Shown piece by piece: positions 49,214-55,701 of a DNA stretch of 55,701 nucleotides. The position numbers were made by a program, and so were the translations under genes. A model generated the notes under the pieces. The model was not told the DNA's origin. It saw only the letters and a list, made by a program, of their open reading frames with translations, and ran no database searches. Origin of the DNA: Vibrio zhanjiangensis (GTDB lineage Bacteria > Pseudomonadota > Gammaproteobacteria > Enterobacterales > Vibrionaceae). The stretch's first letter is position 1, and each line of letters opens with the position of its first letter. The stretch covers positions 1 to 55,701 of the forward strand of contig NZ_BSPW01000096.1 in NCBI RefSeq assembly GCF_030161235.1, read 5' to 3'.

Positions 49214-49630
49214 ATGAGTACAAGTATGCCAGCAGTCAATGCTTATGATGCAGTATCAAAAAAGAAAATGGCACAGGTGGGTTTTAAAGCCGCAGTGAAC
49301 ATTATGGATAACTGGGGGTGTAGCTCAGGCGAGATACAAAAAGTATTACGTATAAAAAAATCAACGTTTCATAAATACAAATCGAATCCAGAGAGCATCA
49401 GTTTGGATGATGACCAACTTGAAAGGTTGAGTTATATCGCCAACATTCACAGTAGTTTGCGGATTGTGTTTGACAACCCTGAAAATGTTCGAGGTTTTAT
49501 GACGATGAATAACGGCAATGCCTTCTTTAATGGAAGAACGCCGCTATCTATCATCAGCAGTGGCAAATTCTCAGATTTGTATGAAGTATTTTGTCGTGTC
49601 GATGCACTTCGGTCAGGACAATGGGGATAG
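49214..49630 (+). CDS. Xre/MbcA/ParS-type antitoxin of RES toxin
   Basis: 138 aa from the ATG at 49214 (GGAG upstream); the frame is open upstream but lacks a site. The helix-turn-helix (CSSGEIQKVLRIKKSTFHKY) and the C-terminal toxin-binding region (FDNPENVRGFMTMNNGNAFF, then GRTPLSIISSG) are those of the DUF2384-type antitoxins. It is 3 nt before the RES toxin gene. It represses the operon and blocks the toxin active site. Confidence 0.85.
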   Translation: MSTSMPAVNAYDAVSKKKMAQVGFKAAVNIMDNWGCSSGEIQKVLRIKKSTFHKYKSNPESISLDDDQLERLSYIANIHSSLRIVFDNPENVRGFMTMNNGNAFFNGRTPLSIISSGKFSDLYEVFCRVDALRSGQWG

Positions 49631-49633
49631 ACA

Positions 49634-50308
49634 GTGAGTGAGACCCAAAGTTATAGGTTGATTGCATCCAAATATCCGCCGATAAACTTGTTTGATGACG
49701 TGGTTGATCCTGAGGATTTTGAAATCATGTATCAACTTCAAGCGCTAACCAACCCTCGGATACAAGACGAAGCAGGGAATGTGTCACTCATTAAGCCAGA
49801 AGAGATCCCTTACCATTGTAAGCGAGGTCGAAGCTATGCGGTGGCGGCGTTCACCCACATTAACCGCGATGGCTCTCGGTTTGCGGATGGGAGTTTCGGA
49901 ATGCTCTACACAGGGGATACCGAGATGACCGCGATCAAGGAAGTGGAATATCATCAACATCGTTGTTGGTCAAAGGTTGAAGGTCTTCACTATGACCGAC
50001 TGGTGTTTCGAGCACTTCGAGTGACTTTTGATGCGACTCACCTGTTCGATGCGCTTGATAAACCCATGGACGATCCTATCTACGATGCAGAGTGTTACAC
50101 CGCTGGCCAAGCGCTGGGACGTCGTGTTCGAAACGATGAAACGCTGAATGGGATTGTTTACCGCTCTGTGCGTCATGAAGGGGGTATCTGTTGGGCACTC
50201 TCTACTCCCAAAGTTGTCAGTGATGTGGTCCAGTGTTATCACTTGGAAATGATATGGGATGGCCATCAAATCAGCCATATTGAAAAAATTACCACACTCA
50301 CCGATTAA
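49634..50308 (+). CDS. RES-domain toxin (NAD+-degrading)
   Basis: 224 aa from a GTG with GGGGATA upstream; a second GTG 4 nt later is out of frame. RES pattern: YRLIASKYPP near the N-terminus (Arg), FGMLYTGDTEMTAIKEVEYH (Tyr and Glu), and the later IVYRSVRHEGGICWAL (Arg, Ser). RES toxins deplete NAD+ and arrest growth; the pair stabilises the plasmid. A terminator follows directly. Confidence 0.85.
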   Translation: MSETQSYRLIASKYPPINLFDDVVDPEDFEIMYQLQALTNPRIQDEAGNVSLIKPEEIPYHCKRGRSYAVAAFTHINRDGSRFADGSFGMLYTGDTEMTAIKEVEYHQHRCWSKVEGLHYDRLVFRALRVTFDATHLFDALDKPMDDPIYDAECYTAGQALGRRVRNDETLNGIVYRSVRHEGGICWALSTPKVVSDVVQCYHLEMIWDGHQISHIEKITTLTD

Positions 50309-50332
50309 ACCTGAGATTCCCTTACTCTTCTC

Positions 50333-50355
50333 GCCCCTTATTAGGGGCTTTTTTA
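50333..50355 (+). terminator. Rho-independent terminator
   Basis: GCCCCT-tatt-AGGGGC followed by TTTTTTT. Ends the toxin-antitoxin operon. The next 200 bases hold no gene and must contain the pil promoter. Confidence 0.85.
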
Positions 50356-50556
50356 TGTTCACAATAAATAACCTATTGCCTACCACAAAATACTCCTATT
50401 GTCACGAAACAGCAGCGCTTAAATTCATACGAAATTAGACCCTCCTATTTTCCCCAGCTTTTGTCTTCCTTGGTATCGTTTCTGCCAAGCGTGGTTCTGT
50501 CCTAGTTGAGAGAGGGCCCATGTTGAATGTAAACGAGATAACTCAAGGAGAATGTC

Positions 50557-51744
50557 ATGAAACCCTCCCAAATGGTGGTTGGGGTACTGTTGTTGTCAGG
50601 GTGTGCGCATGAGCCACCGCCTGTCACACCGATACCAATATCGATGCCGCCATCGAATTTACGTGTGGCGCCCGAACTGACCGACAAACCTGTGGTTCAA
50701 ACGAGTCGTTACACGTTAGCCAACCCCGCTTCAGGGGCAGCATTGGTTGATATTTTGAATGTCCCTGTGGAAGTGCGTATTCCCAAAGTGGGTCCGATGA
50801 ACATCGGTGATGGCCTGAACTTTTTGCTCAATGGCAGTGGTATGGCACTGCGCACGCCGACCTCTTATGGTGAAGCGCAGCGTTATCGTCAACCCTTACC
50901 CCTCGCTCACACCAATATGGGCACCATGCCTTTGCGTGAAGCGTTGCAAGTGATAGGTGGTGAAGCGTTTGAATTGGAAGAAGACGTGGTGAAAAGGGAA
51001 GTGGGCCTTCGCTTGAAAGCTGGCTACCACTGGGATGCCCCCACACCAACGCAGGCGGTGACGGTGTCACAATTTGATTCTGTGCAACGCCCTGCATCTC
51101 TAGGCGCTTTGGGTGCCGCGTCTTCAGGCGAATCGTTAATCGACACGCTTTATGGCCAGTCTGCTCGAAAAGACACCAAAGGTAAGAGTTCAACGAAACC
51201 TTCCAAAGCGAAGAAGCCAAAGACCGTTTTCAAGCTTGCGAAAGGCGAGCGCTATAGAGAGGCAGTGATGCGATGGGCGAGACAAGACGGCTATAAACAA
51301 GTGGCCTTGGCGCAAGACCCCGCATTTTTACAAGCACTGGATGCCTTGTCGCCACAAAGCTGGACGGTCACAGGCAGTCTTGCCCAATCTGTTGCAAGGC
51401 TCAGCGCAGAAGTCTCTGAGTTACGAACGCTCTCGGTTGACCAGCGTCCGTCTCTGAAATTGGCAGGGTTTCATCCTTGGTCCAATCAGCGTACGACGAC
51501 AACCGTCGTAGAAGGGACTTCACTCAAAGATGCCACGCATCGTTTGGTGAAAGATTACGGTTGGCAGTGGGACGACGCTCATTCATGGCAAGCCGACGAT
51601 TTACCCTTTACGGGCGCCTACCCCATCGTGACCCCGAAATACGACATCACTCAGGCCTTGGCCGTCGTCCTTGCACAATACCCGCTTAAAGCGCAAAAGC
51701 TCGATGCGACTCAAACCATTTACATTCGTGAGGCGAATCAATGA
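50557..51744 (+). CDS. pilL: PilL-like lipoprotein of type IVb thin pilus
   Basis: 395 aa. Lipobox LLLSGC (Cys16). Residues about 50-150 fit the conjugative PilL_N pattern (VEVRIPKVGPMNIGDGLNFL). The Pro/Lys linker near 200 is followed by two TcpQ/PilL_C-like units (LAKGERYREAVMRWARQDGY and VVEGTSLKDATHRLVKDYGW). Such proteins assist secretin assembly in R64-type pili used for mating in liquid. First gene of the pil operon; it overlaps pilN by 4 nt. Confidence 0.8.
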   Translation: MKPSQMVVGVLLLSGCAHEPPPVTPIPISMPPSNLRVAPELTDKPVVQTSRYTLANPASGAALVDILNVPVEVRIPKVGPMNIGDGLNFLLNGSGMALRTPTSYGEAQRYRQPLPLAHTNMGTMPLREALQVIGGEAFELEEDVVKREVGLRLKAGYHWDAPTPTQAVTVSQFDSVQRPASLGALGAASSGESLIDTLYGQSARKDTKGKSSTKPSKAKKPKTVFKLAKGERYREAVMRWARQDGYKQVALAQDPAFLQALDALSPQSWTVTGSLAQSVARLSAEVSELRTLSVDQRPSLKLAGFHPWSNQRTTTTVVEGTSLKDATHRLVKDYGWQWDDAHSWQADDLPFTGAYPIVTPKYDITQALAVVLAQYPLKAQKLDATQTIYIREANQ

Positions 51745-53228
51745 TACGACATACCATCCTTTGGGCGACCTTGGCTCTGGCTTTATTGGGCTGTGAAACC
51801 ATGGGGTTCAACGAAGCAAAAAAGCGTAATGACGAGTCCTCGGCTGTGCTCAGCCGAATTGAAACCTATCGTGGGCCCAATCTGAGCAAAGTGGTGTCCA
51901 TTGAGCAGCCTCCGGTCAATTTGACGCCCATTCGACCGGAAACACAGACGCAATATTTACAACATCGGGTCAAAATAAGAGCCGAACTACCCTTATCCAT
52001 GGTGTTAACGGATGCGCTCAGTGCCACCGGTATCGACGTCTGGTACGGCGACGGTGTGAGTCCCGAAATGGCGGTGAATATCGACCATGAAGGCACATTG
52101 TTAGGCTTACTGAATAAGCTTGAGCGTCAGTTAGATCTTGGGTTCACCCCAAGCGGGAAGACATTAAAAGTGGAGCAATACGTTTCCCGCACGTTTGAGT
52201 TGGTGCTTCCTCCAGGGCTGTTGAGTGACCAAATTGGTGGTGCAGACCAAAGCAGTAACAGTGATGAAGAAGGCTCGGCACGAGTCGATGGCCAGTTTGT
52301 CACCCTATCAAGCAGTGATGTGGATGTGTTTAGCGAAGTCGCCGAAGGTGTTCGAGGCTTACTCGCACTTGATGCCCAAAATGGTAAAGGGACGAATGAT
52401 AAGGCCCTGATGGGCAGTGTACGCTCTGTGCCTTCCTTGAGCCGTTTAGTGGTTCGCACAACCCCTGCTCGAATGAAAGAGGTGGCGGACTTTGTTGAGC
52501 AGTCGAAAGCCGCGTTAACAAGACAAGTGGCCCTTGATATTCAAGTGCTGGAATTTCGCTCTAACCTTGGTCACAACCGTGGTATCAACTGGGATTTGGT
52601 GCGGGAAATGGGCAGTGGCGGCAGTCTCAGCTTCTTTGTGCCAGGAACCGACCTGATTTCTAATGGGGTCAGCCCAGGTCTTGCCTTCACCGGTGGCGGA
52701 AAATGGGACGGCAGTAGTGCCCTAATTAATGCGCTAAACCAGCAAGGGCAGGTATCAACGGAAACGCCAATCACTATCTTGGTTCAAAACCATCAGACTA
52801 ACCACATTACTCAAGGTCGCACGATTGAATTTCTTGAAAACCTCAGCTCTGATTCAAGCGAAGGCGTTGTCAGCACTGAGACTGAACGGGGGAAACGCCG
52901 CGAAGGCGTGGACTTTATCGTGGTGCCTAACATTCAATCCGATCATGTTTATCTTCGCACCTCAGGGATGTTGACCAAAATCGAATCGCTAGAACGTCAG
53001 CAAGTCGCGGGTGAACTCTTAATTTTCCCTCAAATGCGCGAAGCCAAGATCAACTTTGCCAACAAACTCAAATATGGGCAGACCATTATCATTGCTTCTG
53101 TGTCTCAGCAAGAATCCCAAACGGAAGGCAATTCGTTCATGGGTATCCCTTTATTAGGTAACACCAGTGCGGTGAAACAACGCGTTGATACCCTAGTGCT
53201 TCTAACGCCTAGGAGGGCTGACGGATGA
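51741..53228 (+). CDS. pilN: PilN-like secretin lipoprotein
   Basis: 495 aa. Lipobox LALLGC (Cys18). N-domains across about 70-260, secretin domain about 265-495 (QVALDIQVLEFRSN, GLAFTGGGKWDGSSALINAL, FIVVPNIQSDHVYLRTS, GQTIIIASVSQQES, VDTLVLLTPR). It forms the outer-membrane pore of the thin pilus, as PilN of R64 and BfpB/TcpC. Overlaps the next gene by 4 nt. Confidence 0.9.
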   Translation: MIRHTILWATLALALLGCETMGFNEAKKRNDESSAVLSRIETYRGPNLSKVVSIEQPPVNLTPIRPETQTQYLQHRVKIRAELPLSMVLTDALSATGIDVWYGDGVSPEMAVNIDHEGTLLGLLNKLERQLDLGFTPSGKTLKVEQYVSRTFELVLPPGLLSDQIGGADQSSNSDEEGSARVDGQFVTLSSSDVDVFSEVAEGVRGLLALDAQNGKGTNDKALMGSVRSVPSLSRLVVRTTPARMKEVADFVEQSKAALTRQVALDIQVLEFRSNLGHNRGINWDLVREMGSGGSLSFFVPGTDLISNGVSPGLAFTGGGKWDGSSALINALNQQGQVSTETPITILVQNHQTNHITQGRTIEFLENLSSDSSEGVVSTETERGKRREGVDFIVVPNIQSDHVYLRTSGMLTKIESLERQQVAGELLIFPQMREAKINFANKLKYGQTIIIASVSQQESQTEGNSFMGIPLLGNTSAVKQRVDTLVLLTPRRADG

Positions 53229-54319
53229 GCCAGGTAGCGATCAAGGTAGCGGTCTTGCCTCACCAAGGCAACATCTTTCGTACCAGACGGCGCCTAGAAA
53301 AAGCGCACCCTGCACGATATCGCAAAGTGGTGGTGAGAGGTGACTACGTGTGCCTATACACCAGTGATGTGCCTGCGGTAGCCATCAGTGAAGGGTGGGT
53401 CGAGTGGTTGATAAGTCAGAGCCGCTCACTGGAGAGTGTTGCGCTCTTTATTGAAGACGCAGAGAAGCTCTTACTTGTCATGGTCGAGCAGGGTGTGGTG
53501 AGTGACATTTGTTACCTCCCTAGAGAGGAATGGGTGAGCGTCACCGCAATACAAACCTTATGGATTGGCGAAAGTGCCCCCGTGGGTTTCGAGGGGGATG
53601 TGTTTGATGACGTCATCGTCACAGGTCCCTCTCTCAGTAGAGTGACCCGTTTTCCGCTGATTGGCGCGGGGCTTGGCCTTATGTGTATCGGTACTTGGTT
53701 GGCATGGAGCCAAATGAGTTCAGAGCCGACACCGCCGACAACCGCCGTTCAAACCGACCCGTTTGAGCATTATCGGCAGCGTATGGCGCAAGGGGTATCG
53801 GCGCATCAAACTCTCAGCGCATTGTCGACACTGTGGAGCCTGGCGCACTCTCTGCCCTCTGGTTGGCACGCCGAAAAGATAGTGGGCGAAGGCCATACCG
53901 TCACACTCCAGTTTATTCGTACGCCCGCAGGTTTCATGCAGGGTATGACGCTCTGGGCAGCGCAATATTCAGAGTGGGCCCGCTATCTCTCGTTTGATAT
54001 GCAAGGCGGGAAAATTCAGCTGACATTGACGCCGGATTTAACACCGTGGGTGCATCAAACGGTGACGCCAAGCCAGTCTCAAGCTTGGTTGTCTGATTGG
54101 CTGATTTTAGCAGGGGTATCGGCAGCCTCGACGCAGAAATCCGATGACAGTGCCAGTATCACACTCGACATCGATACGCTCAGCCCGAGTCAATGGGTGG
54201 TCATCGCCCAGCTTTCTCAAGCACTGCCCGCGCTGGTTGAGCGCTTCAGCTTCTCGATGGGGGAAGCCGGCGCCTTGTCTGGCCCTTTAACGATAACGTT
54301 ATATGGAGAATCACTATGA
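53225..54319 (+). CDS. pilO: PilO-like inner-membrane pilus protein
   Basis: 364 aa. A cytoplasmic actin-like/PilO2 N-terminal part (about 1-135), one membrane helix near 142-162 (FPLIGAGLGLMCIGTWLAWS), and a periplasmic remainder with a fold resembling PilO C-domains. It should align the inner- and outer-membrane parts of the pilus machine. Position between pilN and pilP is the R64 order. Confidence 0.75.
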   Translation: MSQVAIKVAVLPHQGNIFRTRRRLEKAHPARYRKVVVRGDYVCLYTSDVPAVAISEGWVEWLISQSRSLESVALFIEDAEKLLLVMVEQGVVSDICYLPREEWVSVTAIQTLWIGESAPVGFEGDVFDDVIVTGPSLSRVTRFPLIGAGLGLMCIGTWLAWSQMSSEPTPPTTAVQTDPFEHYRQRMAQGVSAHQTLSALSTLWSLAHSLPSGWHAEKIVGEGHTVTLQFIRTPAGFMQGMTLWAAQYSEWARYLSFDMQGGKIQLTLTPDLTPWVHQTVTPSQSQAWLSDWLILAGVSAASTQKSDDSASITLDIDTLSPSQWVVIAQLSQALPALVERFSFSMGEAGALSGPLTITLYGESL

Positions 54320-54909
54320 ACAAAAAAGTGTTGGTCACAACCGTCATCGCAGGGGCACTGACAGTAGGCATCGTCGTCAATTTATTGATGCCAAGTCCGC
54401 CCTCGAAGTTAAATCAAGTGACTCAATCCCAAGAGCCGAAATCAGACGTTTCAGAAGTCACCTTTAGTGCAGCGGTGTCTATCGCTCCGCCGCCAACGCC
54501 CGTGACGCTACCCCCATTGCCTGATGACATTCAGGTGTATTTGGATAAAGCCAAAATCTTGTCTGAGGTGAAACAAGAGGCTGAGCTTGCCGAAGCAAAA
54601 GCCAGGGTGAGGCGGGCCGACCAAGAAGGTCGTGATGAGGTAGGAAACTCACTTGGGCTCGCGGCGCTGCCAAAAGCCAAACGAGCGATGCCAGTGGCAG
54701 CAGCGACAGAGTCACAACCCGCTGCATTGCAAGTGCGTGGCATTACTCAAAAAGGCCAATCCAAGGTGGCCAGAGTGTGGTTTAGGCAGCAGTGGCATAC
54801 CGTCAAAAAAGGTCAGCGATTTGGGCCTTATACCGTGACGCGTATTCAAGATAATCAGCTCACGGTGCGCAGTGAGCAAGGCTCTGAAACGTTCACGGTG
54901 GGAGGGTGA
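54316..54909 (+). CDS. pilP: PilP-like pilus accessory protein
   Basis: 197 aa. N-terminal membrane helix (VTTVIAGALTVGIVVNLLMP), proline-rich and Ala/Glu-rich linker, and a C-terminal beta domain (VWFRQQWHTVKKGQRFGPYT, then VTRIQDNQLTVRSEQG) of the PilP type that binds secretin. Overlaps pilO and pilQ. Confidence 0.8.
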   Translation: MNKKVLVTTVIAGALTVGIVVNLLMPSPPSKLNQVTQSQEPKSDVSEVTFSAAVSIAPPPTPVTLPPLPDDIQVYLDKAKILSEVKQEAELAEAKARVRRADQEGRDEVGNSLGLAALPKAKRAMPVAAATESQPAALQVRGITQKGQSKVARVWFRQQWHTVKKGQRFGPYTVTRIQDNQLTVRSEQGSETFTVGG

Positions 54910-54914
54910 AAGCA

Positions 54915-55638
54915 ATGGATGAAGACTTAATGGTCATGCCGGACGCAACCTTGATGGCCTTGTGTCTTGAAGATGGCCACACGGTTGTCGATAGCCAAGG
55001 CATCATACATGTAGACGATGCTCAACACGCGCCAAAGCTGAATGTCATCAAGGCCTACGTACGAAATCAGCCAACACATGAAGGACGGGCGCCCGTGGTC
55101 AAAAAATCAGACCCTGCGCTCGTGCAGCGTTTGCTTGAAATGGCGCCCTCTATTTCGTCAAAACAGTCGGAAGAGGCCGACCAGTCTCAGATGGCTGAAA
55201 AACTGACCGCACTGTGCCAAGCGGCGGTCAATGCCAAAGCCTCTGATATCCACATCGAAGTGGTGCGGCAGGAGACGCGTATCTTGCTTCGTGTGGATGG
55301 GAAGCGTCGACAGCTTGATAAGTTGGCCAATGGAGAAAGCGCCCGTTTGCAAAGCGATAAATTGGGTAAGCAATTGGCCCGTTATGCGCTGCAGATGAAG
55401 GGCAATCACAACTACACCGAACGGACACCGCTGAACGATCGTTTTGAATTGACCTTAACGTGCGATGGACACGGTGAGAAAGTAGAGCGCGTGGATAAGC
55501 GGGTTGAGTGGCGGGTTGCGTTGATGCCACTCGATAGGGGGATCAAAGTGGTGCTGCGCTGCTTGACGCCCCTTGGCGCGCCACTGACCTTCGATGCCAT
55601 GGATTTGCTCCCCACACAACGAGACTTGTTTATGAGTT
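54915..55638 (+). pseudogene. pilQ: PilQ-like secretion ATPase, 5' part, cut by transposon end
   Basis: The start is the ATG at 54915 (GGGAGG upstream) or the GTG at 54906. About 241 native codons remain: an N-terminal GspE-like domain with SDIHIEVVRQETRILLRVDG and GIKVVLRCLTP, typical of PilQ/GspE ATPases, which energise pilus extension. At 55639 the reading enters a GGGG-type transposon end; the frame stops at 55676. The Walker A (normally right after the LPTQRDLF block) and the rest are missing, so the product as read is inactive. The other half may lie beyond the window. Confidence 0.8.
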
Positions 55639-55701
55639 GGGGTATTGCGCCCAATTCACCGATAAGTTCCACCTAATCCTATTTCATCAATATTTTCATA
55701 T
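55639..55701 (+). mobile_element. Left end of a GGGG-type (Tn3-family-like) element
   Basis: GGGGTATTGCGCCCAATTCA, continuing CCGATAAGTTCCA, closely resembles the ends of the 447-bp miniature element at 963-1409 (GGGGATTTGCGCCCATTTCA...CGATAAGTCCA). It begins inside pilQ and continues past the window. Confidence 0.75.

Overview
The window looks like part of a large conjugative plasmid from a Vibrio or close relative. The evidence is a ParA/ParB pair, an iteron origin with an initiator and a hexameric helicase, a MobH-type relaxase, a topoisomerase III/SSB block and an R64-type thin-pilus operon. Host signs are gene cassettes with Vibrio super-integron-type attC sites and typical Vibrio accessory proteins. 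No rRNA, tRNA or CRISPR array was seen. All calls come from reading the sequence; no database was searched.

Layout. 1-4.1 kb: minus-strand genes, at least two of them in integron cassettes, with a 447-bp GGGG-ended miniature element inserted in one attC. 4.2-9.6 kb: backbone operon (DUF6573-like, DUF3275, DUF6094 adenine methyltransferase-like, unknown, SNF2-type helicase). 9.7-15.4 kb: parS candidate, parB, parA, ten 16-bp iterons, rep, RSF1010 RepA-like helicase, XRE repressor and a sigma-region-4-like regulator. 15.4-21.3 kb: a gene-poor structured stretch, relaxase traI, DUF2857, PFL_4669 family, another structured gene-poor stretch and one unknown gene. 21.4-30.3 kb: accessory genes (serine recombinase, Phd/ParE-type toxin-antitoxin, double-receiver hybrid histidine kinase, CspA, Hsp20, unknowns). 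30.7-37.2 kb: a C58 (YopT-like) protease gene split by a complete 5749-bp Tn3-family transposon that carries a membrane effector/immunity-like pair. 37.2-41.9 kb: a second, paralogous effector/immunity pair, small membrane genes and a tyrosine recombinase with an overlapping partner. 42.5-49.1 kb: ssb, topB, a TrfB-like repressor, DUF3577 and a run of small genes each preceded by paired hairpins. 49.2-50.3 kb: Xre/RES toxin-antitoxin. 50.5-55.7 kb: pilL, pilN, pilO, pilP and a pilQ-like ATPase cut before its Walker A by another GGGG-type transposon end at the window edge.

The most novel signals are RNA-like. A 66-nt element occurs three times, at the head of three backbone operons, and the copies differ only in loops or by compensatory stem changes. 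Six genes also carry a two-hairpin 5' leader whose second stem encloses the Shine-Dalgarno sequence while the primary sequence varies. Together they suggest a plasmid-wide RNA-based control layer. The second strong story is mobile weaponry: a Tn3 transposon with intact ends and a 5-bp target duplication carries an effector/immunity-like pair and has landed inside another probable effector gene, next to a resident paralogous pair.
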